Source of the DNA: Methanobacteriaceae archaeon
Lineage (GTDB): Archaea; Methanobacteriota; Methanobacteria; Methanobacteriales; Methanobacteriaceae
NCBI GenBank assembly: GCA_011620845.1
Contig: WOYJ01000088.1
Location: 1 to 13,778 of the forward strand
Direction: 5' to 3'
DNA: 13,778 nt
Shown: in pieces, positions 6,574 to 12,806 of the stretch
How the letters are laid out: each line of letters opens with the position of its first letter
How positions within the stretch are numbered: the first letter of the stretch is position 1
Notes under the pieces: model-generated
What the model saw: only the letters and a program-made list of their open reading frames with translations
Told to the model about the DNA's origin: nothing
Database searches by the model: none
Program-made: the position numbers and the translations under genes

Positions 6574-6585
6574 AGTATATATACT
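6574..6585 (-). promoter_or_regulatory. palindromic TATA box of hdrA
   Basis: AGTATATATACT is a perfect 12-bp palindrome about 110 nt upstream of the hdrA start. Transcription would begin near 6550, giving a leader of about 85 nt. That leader contains TATTCGAATA (6475-6484, a 10-bp palindrome) and a GGTG-ATA-CACC inverted repeat (minus strand, near 6530). The leader is long for an archaeal mRNA. The rest of 6465-6717 holds only this promoter and the radA terminator. Confidence 0.55.
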
Positions 6586-6660
6586 AGAAATATTTTTACT
6601 GAAAAAATTAATGATATAACGCTATTTCTAATTTTAAGCAAATTTACATTCCTTTTAAAT

Positions 6661-6713
6661 TAAAAAAGTTCAAAAAAGAATTAAAAATTAATAAAGGGAG
6701 TTGTTTCACCCTT
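6661..6713 (-). terminator. hairpin plus T-tract terminator of rpa-radA
   Basis: Just after the radA stop codon, on the minus strand, AAGGG (6709-6713) and CCCTT (6694-6698) form a 5-bp stem with a 10-nt loop. T-rich sequence with runs of five, six and six T follows (6661-6690). The AAGGG/CCCTT stem is the same as in the hdrA terminator, although the loops differ. Confidence 0.6.
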
Positions 6714-6717
6714 AGAT

Positions 6718-7653
6718 CTAATCGACTATACCCTCGGTAACGATCTTGAAAACTGCTTCTCCTTCGGGTAGGTGGGGACTGTCCATCAGTCTGGCAATTC
6801 TTTTACCGGCCAAACCTTTTTTAAGCCATATCCTGTATGTAGCGGCGTGTCCCAGAACGTGACCTCCAATGGCCTTGGTTGGACTGCCAAAAAATGCATC
6901 TGGACGGGCTTGCACTTGATTGGTTACAAATACTGCTACATTATAAGTGTTGGCTATATTTTGCAGTGTATGGAGGTGCTGGTTCAGTTTTTGCTGTCTT
7001 GTGGCTAAGGATTCTCTTCCGACATATTCGGCTCTGAAATGAGCGGTTAATGAGTCCACTATGACCAGGCTTATGTTCGTACCGCTTTGTATGAGTTCGT
7101 TAACTTTATCTGCCATCAGCATCTGGTGGGCTGAGTTAAACGCCCGGGCTATGTGTATCTTTGCCAGAACTTCTTCCACATCCAGCCCGAATCCTTCTGC
7201 TATCTGCTCGATTCTCTCTGGACGGAAGGTATTTTCGGTATCAATAAAAACACATTCTCCATTTAAACCCTTCTTTTCCGGGGGTAATTGCACACTGACG
7301 GCTAATTCGTGTGATATCTGGCTTTTACCAGAACCAAATTCACCAAAAACTTCAGTTATTGACTGGGTTTCTATTCCGCCTCCTATCAATTCATCAACAG
7401 CAGTGCTTCCGGTAGTTATCCGACCGACATCCTTCCGGCGTTCCATAACATCCAGGGCAGTTTCGAAGTCTATCTGCTCTGCCTTACGGGCAGCTTCAAT
7501 TACTTTTTCAGCTACTCCTTCTCCAATATCTGCTTTCACACTTAATTCCTTGGCTGTGGCGGTGGCTAACCTCATCATATCGCCGAAACCGGCGTCTCTG
7601 AGTTTTTGGGCTGTTTTATCCCCCACATTTGGTAATTCTTCCAGTTCAACCAT
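6718..7653 (-). CDS. radA: DNA repair and recombination protein RadA
   Basis: RadA is the archaeal RecA/Rad51 recombinase. It forms ATP-dependent filaments on single-stranded DNA and catalyses strand exchange. Residues 1-60 are a helix-hairpin-helix DNA-binding domain (LPNVGDKTAQKL, IGEGVAEKVIEAA). FETA at 63-66 matches the inter-subunit polymerisation motif. The ATPase core has Walker A GEFGSGKS (104-111), Walker B LVIVDS (196-201), DNA loop 1 around RAEYVGRESLATRQQ (207-221) and loop 2 around NQVQARPDAFFGSP (245-258). The length of 311 residues is typical, and no intein is present. GGGAG before ATG 7653 fixes the start. It lies 42 nt after rpa with no terminator between, so the two are almost certainly one operon, bringing together the ssDNA-binding protein and the recombinase that acts on the same DNA. 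Confidence 0.98.
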   Translation of the reverse strand: MVELEELPNVGDKTAQKLRDAGFGDMMRLATATAKELSVKADIGEGVAEKVIEAARKAEQIDFETALDVMERRKDVGRITTGSTAVDELIGGGIETQSITEVFGEFGSGKSQISHELAVSVQLPPEKKGLNGECVFIDTENTFRPERIEQIAEGFGLDVEEVLAKIHIARAFNSAHQMLMADKVNELIQSGTNISLVIVDSLTAHFRAEYVGRESLATRQQKLNQHLHTLQNIANTYNVAVFVTNQVQARPDAFFGSPTKAIGGHVLGHAATYRIWLKKGLAGKRIARLMDSPHLPEGEAVFKIVTEGIVD

Positions 7654-7695
7654 TTTAATCTCCCTTTAACGTTTAATTTTTTACACATCTTCAAA

Positions 7696-10074
7696 TTAAA
7701 GTTTCTTCTCCAGTACTTTACGGGCGTTGAGTCTTATTTCTTCATTATATTCATCATAATTCGCGTTGGCAATGATGGTTATCTCCATTTCCAAGAGATC
7801 GTTTACTTTATCTTCCAGAGATCCTTCATCACCGGTTTTACGAAGGATTTCTTCCACTTCCGGGGTGGTCATTTCAATGAGTTCCTCTGCTGATTTTCTG
7901 AAGAAGGTGGTACGTATGGTGCCGGTATCATCTTCAATCACAAGCGGGATAATCATAAGATAATTGGGTTCTTCTATTTCTTCTCCACAGATTTCACAGA
8001 CGAAGTTCTCCCCGGCAGGATTCACCCTTTTGTTACAGTTAGGACACATTTCATAGAGGATTTTGTTCCCATAGGCCTCAATTACCTTCCCAGCTACCTT
8101 TATATTCCTATCGTTTTCTTCTATTTCATCGATTTTCTTTTTAGGATATCTCTTTTCCTGGATTTCATTGATGGAAGGTATTTTAGAAGCTTCCTCTTCA
8201 TCTGCTTTAGCTATGGGGGTGTTTCTACTTAAACTTAGCTCAATATGGTCATTTCTAAGTACCACCCTGGGATTTTCTATTTTAATTACGTCTCCTTCAT
8301 TCAATGGTGTTTTAGCCTTCTCATCCCATAGTGATGCTCTGACCACTCCAGTATGATCCCCTATCTCCACTGAACGCACCACTCCCGGAGTGCCGTCACT
8401 TCTTACGAATTCGTTGGGATCATCCAAGCCCACTACCCGGCCGATTAATCGAACGTCCCGGTCACCCTCCTTGAGTTCCTCTATATTCTTGTTTTTGTAG
8501 ATGGATTTTTCAAGTTCACTTAGAGAGGGCAGATCTTTAAGCTCTTCATCACTTGGTTTGATCAACCTGGCCGTTTTTCCAACACTGAGTTCGATATCCT
8601 GGATTCCCATTCTGGTTCTTGCATTCTCGATTTTAACTGCGTCTCCCATATTCAGCGAGCTTTCTGCCTTTTCATCCCAGAAGGATATCCTTACCACGCC
8701 ACTATCATCAGCGACTTCAGCCGAACGAACCAGCCCTGTACTACCATCGTCTCTCTGGAACTCGTTGGGTTCGAAAAGGTTTATAACCCGTCCGATTATA
8801 TCCACTTCTTCTCCTTCATCTTCGATGGTATTTAAATCCCCAATTTTAACCGGTTTAAGGTATTTACCACATTCTTCAAGCATTTCTTTTATATCATCTT
8901 CTAATGGAGGATTCACTGTTATAACGGTGTTCCAGTTGGTGTTTATTCGGTAATCTGTACCGGAATAATCGTCGAATTCGATGTTTCCCCCGGTGATTTT
9001 TATGACGTCTCCCTTTTTCAGCTCAATTTTGGTATCTTCATTCCATAAGGTGACCCTTATTTTACCGGTGTTGTCTTCTATCTCCAGGGATCTGACCTGG
9101 CCGGTGCTGGCATCATCCCTTACAAAGGTTATGGTGTCATAGATTTTACTTACCACACCAAAAACAGTCACGTCACGCATTTCATGGGCGTCACCAATTT
9201 TCAGGACGCTTTCAGTGTATTCTGGGACGTCGAAGTCGCCTTTTATTATCCTTCCCAGATAGAAATGGGATAGTGATATTACACCATTCCGCAGTCTGCT
9301 CTGCGCTCCTAACACTTTTATAGAATCGCCTTCCTGGATATCCAGGGCTTCTAAGAGTTCTGTGTCTTTATTCCATAACATGAGACTGGTTTTTCCACTT
9401 TTATCCTGTATTTCCAGGGGAATGAATTTTCCTTCCTTACCGTTTCGGTCGAAGGTCCTAACCCGGGGGATCCTGACGACCCTGGCAATGATGTTGACTT
9501 CCATATCCTCTTTGATATCTTTTATATCTGTTATTTTCTCTTCATATGGTGGTAAATCAGGATAATCACCTTCAGAAAGCTTTTCAATGGTAGAGTTGAG
9601 GTTGAGGTGTGCCTCGTTATTCCTGAATCCCTGTTTTATTTCAACACCCTTTACCCTTATCACGTCACCTTCCTGGAATTTTTTAAGTAGCTTGATATTC
9701 TCAGTCCACATCACTACTCTCATTTCACCAGTCTCGTCAGCTATTAATATATTGGCCAATTTTCCTTCTCTTCCCTTCCTGTTGACGAATTTTTTCACGT
9801 TGGAAATACGTTTAACCCTTCCAACCAAACTCACGTTGTGATTGCCGGCTTTTAGCTCGGATATTTTGTACTCTTTGGAATCTTCGGCTAATGGCTTGTT
9901 TTCTTCGTCCACATATTCACCCACAATTACTCGAGCCACATCCAGTTCACCCATGAAACTAACTTCCTCATAATCCTTCATACGGGTTTTCATTTCCTCT
10001 AAAAACTCGTCATATGAGATTTTATCCTTTATTTTCTCATATTCGTCCTTAATCTCTTGGCTTATTTCCGTCAT
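7696..10074 (-). CDS. rpa: replication protein A, six predicted OB folds with zinc finger
   Basis: This is an archaeal single-polypeptide RPA that coats and protects single-stranded DNA in replication, repair and recombination. A charged helical N-terminus (1-70) is followed by repeated OB folds at about 71-165, 183-277, 292-387, 410-505 and 530-622. Each has a V-x-x-x-G/A-R-V start, a central D-x-T/S-G turn and an E/K-G-D-x-I/V-K end. The C-terminal part (645-792) is a sixth OB-like domain interrupted by a zinc-binding C-x2-C-x12-C-x2-C (C677, C680, C693, C696). Domains 4 and 5 are nearly superimposable (PNEFxRxDG, VRSxE, WDEKA, GDxxKIEN), which suggests a recent internal duplication. At 792 residues it is long for the family. 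GAGGGAG before ATG 10074 supports the start. It is first gene of rpa-radA; an inverted repeat surrounds its TATA box. Confidence 0.95.
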   Translation of the reverse strand: MTEISQEIKDEYEKIKDKISYDEFLEEMKTRMKDYEEVSFMGELDVARVIVGEYVDEENKPLAEDSKEYKISELKAGNHNVSLVGRVKRISNVKKFVNRKGREGKLANILIADETGEMRVVMWTENIKLLKKFQEGDVIRVKGVEIKQGFRNNEAHLNLNSTIEKLSEGDYPDLPPYEEKITDIKDIKEDMEVNIIARVVRIPRVRTFDRNGKEGKFIPLEIQDKSGKTSLMLWNKDTELLEALDIQEGDSIKVLGAQSRLRNGVISLSHFYLGRIIKGDFDVPEYTESVLKIGDAHEMRDVTVFGVVSKIYDTITFVRDDASTGQVRSLEIEDNTGKIRVTLWNEDTKIELKKGDVIKITGGNIEFDDYSGTDYRINTNWNTVITVNPPLEDDIKEMLEECGKYLKPVKIGDLNTIEDEGEEVDIIGRVINLFEPNEFQRDDGSTGLVRSAEVADDSGVVRISFWDEKAESSLNMGDAVKIENARTRMGIQDIELSVGKTARLIKPSDEELKDLPSLSELEKSIYKNKNIEELKEGDRDVRLIGRVVGLDDPNEFVRSDGTPGVVRSVEIGDHTGVVRASLWDEKAKTPLNEGDVIKIENPRVVLRNDHIELSLSRNTPIAKADEEEASKIPSINEIQEKRYPKKKIDEIEENDRNIKVAGKVIEAYGNKILYEMCPNCNKRVNPAGENFVCEICGEEIEEPNYLMIIPLVIEDDTGTIRTTFFRKSAEELIEMTTPEVEEILRKTGDEGSLEDKVNDLLEMEITIIANANYDEYNEEIRLNARKVLEKKL

Positions 10075-10102
10075 TTGACTCCCTCATCAAAATATTTCAC
10101 TT

Positions 10103-10132
10103 CGATCTTATTATAATTATAAGATAAGATCG
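10103..10132 (-). promoter_or_regulatory. inverted repeat in the rpa leader
   Basis: CGATCTTA (10103-10110) and TAAGATCG (10125-10132) are perfect 8-bp inverted arms around a 14-nt AT-only loop, which itself contains the palindrome TTATAATTATAA. It lies between the predicted rpa start site (near 10147) and the ribosome binding site. It would therefore be transcribed and could fold in the mRNA, or act as a second operator on DNA. Confidence 0.5.
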
Positions 10133-10160
10133 GGTTTGTGTTTCTGTTAGTAATTAATAA

Positions 10161-10193
10161 TAGTAATACAATATATAAACATTTGTATTACTA
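10161..10193 (-). promoter_or_regulatory. rpa promoter: TATA box inside an 11-bp inverted repeat
   Basis: TAGTAATACAA (10161-10171) and TTGTATTACTA (10183-10193) are perfect 11-bp inverted arms. The 11-nt spacer reads ATGTTTATATA on the minus strand and holds the best TATA box for rpa, about 100 nt from its start codon. A dimeric regulator bound here would cover the TBP site. A partial extra copy, TAGTAATTA, lies at 10148-10156. The promoter is inferred from sequence; the repeat is seen directly. Confidence 0.6.
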
Positions 10194-10199
10194 AGGGGT

Positions 10200-10400
10200 G
10201 AATTTTCCCAGATTTTTGTATCCATAATTGATGAGTTTGGGAAATATAATAATTTATTCTCTCTCTAATACTATTATGATCTATTAATTTATTAAAAAAT
10301 AATTTCCCGAGCATTTGAGAAGTAATAAATCCTGAATTTTACAGGAAAATTTTAGGGCAAAAAAAATCGACTGATTCTACTTAATAATATTATTATTCCA
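10200..10400. other. AT-rich intergenic spacer between divergent rpa and marR
   Basis: I find no gene or recognisable RNA in this stretch. It holds a weak 5-bp hairpin TCCTG/CAGGA (10330-10346) followed by an A/T run. There are also separated GGGAAAT and ATTTCCC words about 60 nt apart. Reading frames on both strands are short and broken by stops. Confidence 0.5.
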
Positions 10401-10404
10401 TAGC

Positions 10405-10441
10405 AAACTATTTATAATAGTTAGTTAGATAAAACTATTTA
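10405..10441 (+). promoter_or_regulatory. marR promoter with operator-like repeats
   Basis: The likely TATA box TTTATAAT (10411-10418) lies inside an inverted repeat, AACTAT (10406-10411) and ATAGTT (10417-10422) with a 5-nt spacer. The word AAACTATTTA occurs at 10405-10414 and again, exactly, at 10432-10441, where transcription should start (about 29 nt before the GTG at 10469). MarR-family dimers usually bind short inverted repeats over their own promoters, so autoregulation is the natural reading; this is inference. Confidence 0.5.
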
Positions 10442-10468
10442 ATTGAACCATGATAACCAGGTGAGAGA

Positions 10469-10888
10469 GTGCACAGAGAACTCGAATTAGTAAAATCAAT
10501 GGATAAATTAACCACATTCACCAGAAAATTCCAGAAACAACTTTTAAGTGGAGATCTAAAAGATTACACCCTAAAACAGCTCTATTACATCGAACTCATC
10601 AACAAGAACAGGGGAATAAGCATCTCCGACCTCGCCAGGATCCTGGGCGTGAAAAAATCAACGGTTTCAGTGGCCATAAACCAGCTGATAGACCTGGGAA
10701 TAGTGAAAAAAACCCAATCTGAAACTGATAAAAGATTTTATTACCTGGAACTCACGCCAAATGGTGAAGAGATCATAGAAAAACACATGCAAGTCCATAA
10801 AAACACGATAAAAAAGATTTTAGAGATTTTAAACCCGGAAGAGGTTGACAATTTCATTGATATTGTAAATAAGATATCTACATTATAA
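10469..10888 (+). CDS. MarR-family winged-helix transcriptional regulator
   Basis: This is a 139-residue DNA-binding regulator. A helical dimerisation start (about 1-30) leads to a winged helix-turn-helix at about 35-100: the recognition part is ISISDLARILGVKKSTVSVAINQLIDLG, followed by the wing KKTQSETDKRFYYLELTPNGEE with the conserved D-K-R. C-terminal helices (101-139) complete the dimer interface, the usual MarR layout. The start is GTG 10469, preceded by AGGTGA (10459-10464). The next in-frame ATG, at 10499, would trim the dimerisation helix. It is divergent from rpa and 34 nt upstream of leuC on the same strand, so it is probably the first gene of the leucine operon and may control it, itself, or both. 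No cysteine is present, so thiol sensing is unlikely; the ligand is unknown. Confidence 0.88.
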   Translation: MHRELELVKSMDKLTTFTRKFQKQLLSGDLKDYTLKQLYYIELINKNRGISISDLARILGVKKSTVSVAINQLIDLGIVKKTQSETDKRFYYLELTPNGEEIIEKHMQVHKNTIKKILEILNPEEVDNFIDIVNKISTL

Positions 10889-10904
10889 AATAACCTATAA
10901 AATA
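10884..10904 (+). repeat. 9-bp direct repeat at the marR-leuC junction
   Basis: TATAAAATA occurs at 10884-10892, overlapping the marR stop codon, and again at 10896-10904, 12 bp apart. Both copies resemble TATA boxes, but they are too close to the leuC ribosome binding site (GGAGG, 10911-10915) to serve a leadered leuC transcript. Confidence 0.35.
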
Positions 10905-10922
10905 GAAATTGGAGGAAAGAAA

Positions 10923-12176
10923 ATGCCTATGACCATGGCAGAGAAAATAATGGCAAAAGCCTCGGGGAACAGGGAGGCCAAAGCTGGAGAAATAGTGATG
11001 GCCAACATCGACGTGGCAATGACCCATGATTTAACAGGACCCTTATCTGTAGAATCATTTAGAAAGATAGGACTAAAAAATGTCTGGGACCCGGATAAGA
11101 TCGTAGTACTATTCGATCACCAAGTACCCGCTGACTCACTGGACGCAGCAGCGAACCATATCATGCTAAGGGAGTTCGTGGAAGAACAGAGTATAAATAA
11201 TTTCTACGATGTCAGAGAAGGGGTCTGCCACCAGGTATTACCTGAAAAGGGACACATAGTCCCGGGAGAGGTAGTAGTAGGGACAGACTCACATACATGT
11301 ACACATGGAGCTTTAGGGGCTTTTTCGACAGGAATCGGATCAACAGACATGGCCATGGTTTTCGCCACAGGCAAACTATGGTTTAAAATACCGGAAACAA
11401 TAAAATTCGATATCCAGGGAAGTTTAAAGGATTATGTATATGCCAAGGATGTGGTGCTTCATATAATAGGCGAAATAGGTGCAGACGGTGCAACCTATAA
11501 AGCATGCGAATTTGCTGGAGAAACCACCAGGAAAATGTCAGTATCAGAGAGAATGGTCCTCTGTAACATGGCCATAGAGATGGGTGGTAAAACAGGTCTG
11601 GTTGAACCAGATGAAAAAACGGTGAATTATCTGAAAAACCGCACCAACAAGGAATATGAGATACTGAGGACAGATCCGGATGCAGAGTCATTGAAAACTC
11701 TGGAGATAAATGTGAATGATTTAGAACCCCAGATAGCCTGTCCTCACAATGTGGACAACGTGAAACCAATTTCAGAGGTTGATGGGACCAGTATAGATCA
11801 GGTGTTCTTAGGATCTTGTACCAACGGTAGACTGGAAGATCTTAGAACCGCTGCAGAAATCGTGAAAGGCCACCAAGTATCAGATAAGGTAAGAATGCTG
11901 GTCATACCCGCGTCAAGGGAAGTTTACCTCCAAGCCATGGATGAAGGGCTATTAAGGATCTTCGCTGAAAGCGGAGCACTGGTCTGCAACCCATGCTGCG
12001 GGCCCTGCCTGGGCGGACACATAGGACTGGTGGGCCCGGGAGAAGTGAGTCTCTCCACGTCCAACCGGAATTTCCAGGGAAGACAGGGAAGCCCCGAAGC
12101 AGAAGTATACCTAAGTTCTGCAGCCGTAGCAGCCTCATCTGCATTGAATGGCAGTATCACCGACCCACGGGAATAA
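10923..12176 (+). CDS. leuC: 3-isopropylmalate dehydratase large subunit (aconitase family)
   Basis: This is the large subunit of the aconitase-type hydro-lyase that, with LeuD, isomerises 2- to 3-isopropylmalate in leucine biosynthesis. Landmarks are the substrate/cluster region GTDSHTCTHGALGAFSTGIGSTDMA (120-144), GATYKACEF (189-197), GSCTNGR (297-303) and CGPCLGG (359-365). The [4Fe-4S] ligands are C299, C359 and C362. The length of 417 residues is typical of the archaeal LeuC/HacA branch. GGAGG (10911-10915), 7 nt before ATG 10923, fixes the start. The cluster motif reads C-N-P-C-C-G-P-C, with Cys358 where many homologues have Gly, giving an extra cysteine beside a ligand. The main alternative is homoaconitase HacA, which makes 2-oxoacids for coenzyme B. 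The downstream small subunit and leuB context favour LeuC. Confidence 0.88.
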   Translation: MPMTMAEKIMAKASGNREAKAGEIVMANIDVAMTHDLTGPLSVESFRKIGLKNVWDPDKIVVLFDHQVPADSLDAAANHIMLREFVEEQSINNFYDVREGVCHQVLPEKGHIVPGEVVVGTDSHTCTHGALGAFSTGIGSTDMAMVFATGKLWFKIPETIKFDIQGSLKDYVYAKDVVLHIIGEIGADGATYKACEFAGETTRKMSVSERMVLCNMAIEMGGKTGLVEPDEKTVNYLKNRTNKEYEILRTDPDAESLKTLEINVNDLEPQIACPHNVDNVKPISEVDGTSIDQVFLGSCTNGRLEDLRTAAEIVKGHQVSDKVRMLVIPASREVYLQAMDEGLLRIFAESGALVCNPCCGPCLGGHIGLVGPGEVSLSTSNRNFQGRQGSPEAEVYLSSAAVAASSALNGSITDPRE

Positions 12177-12233
12177 AAAAAATTTGAGTTTAAAATCACA
12201 GATTAAAATAATTAACGTTAACAGGTGTTTATA

Positions 12234-12740
12234 ATGAAAGACAAAATCAAAGGAAGGGTTTGGAAGTTCGGAGATGATATAGACACGGATATAATCATCC
12301 CTGGGAGATATTTAGTAATCACCGATGAAAACGAACTGGCCAAACATGTCATGGAAGGATTAGACCCAGAATTCTACAGTAAAACCGAGGAAGGAGACAT
12401 CATACTGGCCGGGAAAAACTTCGGCTGCGGTTCCTCCAGGGAACACGCCCCCATAGCCCTCAAGGCCGCGGGGATATCAGCAGTTGTAGCGGAATCTTTT
12501 GCCCGTATATTTTACCGTAACGCCATAAATGTAGGACTCCCCCTCTTAGAATTTGAAGAGATTTCATCCAGCTTTGATGAGGGAGAAGAAATCGAATTAG
12601 ACATGGATAAAGGCGTTTTAAAGAATGAAAGAACTGGTAAAGAATACGAAGTAAAGAAATTACCCGAATTCATGCTGGAAATCCTGAACAACGGTGGATT
12701 AATCCCCTACCTTAAAGAAAAGTTGAAAGAAGAGATGTGA
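12234..12740 (+). CDS. leuD: 3-isopropylmalate dehydratase small subunit
   Basis: This is the swivel-domain partner of LeuC, completing the active site of isopropylmalate isomerase. Family motifs are FGDDIDTDIIIPGRYL (12-27), NFGCGSSREHAP (62-73) and the FARIFYRNAINVGLP segment (89-103). The specificity loop reads YLVIT (26-30). In the characterised methanogen homoaconitase small subunit this loop is YLRT, and the Arg binds the extra carboxylate. A Val there is as in isopropylmalate isomerases, supporting LeuD over HacB. I chose ATG 12234 (168 residues) because AGGTG at 12223-12227 gives good spacing; the in-frame GTG at 12225 overlaps that site. It lies 57 nt after leuC and 66 nt before leuB on the same strand, with no clear terminator in either gap. 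Confidence 0.88.
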   Translation: MKDKIKGRVWKFGDDIDTDIIIPGRYLVITDENELAKHVMEGLDPEFYSKTEEGDIILAGKNFGCGSSREHAPIALKAAGISAVVAESFARIFYRNAINVGLPLLEFEEISSSFDEGEEIELDMDKGVLKNERTGKEYEVKKLPEFMLEILNNGGLIPYLKEKLKEEM

Positions 12741-12753
12741 GTAAAGAGAATTG

Positions 12754-12791
12754 AAATTAACAGAAATGTAAAAAATTAACGTAAAATTAAC
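12754..12791 (+). repeat. three AAATTAAC words between leuD and leuB
   Basis: AAATTAAC occurs at 12754-12761, 12773-12780 and 12784-12791, just before the leuB ribosome binding site (AAAGGAG, 12794-12800). A related ATTAACGTTAAC palindrome-like word lies before leuD (12211-12222). In AT-rich DNA this may be chance. Confidence 0.35.
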
Positions 12792-12806
12792 CAAAGGAGC
12801 ACTTTT

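Noticed and set aside
8501..8953. A 150-residue + strand frame opposite rpa, and other long frames opposite hdrA, glyA and leuC
   Set aside because: They mirror the codon bias of strongly supported genes on the other strand, are Ser/Leu/Pro-rich, and lack ribosome binding sites and family features.
10200..10400. A C/D-box small RNA suggested by TTGATGAG near 10228 and CTGA near 10370
   Set aside because: The boxes are much too far apart, and no terminal stem or internal C'/D' pair is visible.
10884..10904. Two TATAAAATA words as a leuC promoter
   Set aside because: A start site 25 nt downstream would remove or overlap the leuC ribosome binding site at 10911-10915, so a leadered message from here is unlikely.
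12225..12233. GTG start for leuD three codons upstream of the chosen ATG
   Set aside because: This GTG is itself part of the AGGTG ribosome binding site for ATG 12234.
10923..12740. Homoaconitase HacAB instead of LeuCD
   Set aside because: The small-subunit loop has Val where homoaconitase has Arg, and leuB follows directly. It is kept as a minor alternative.
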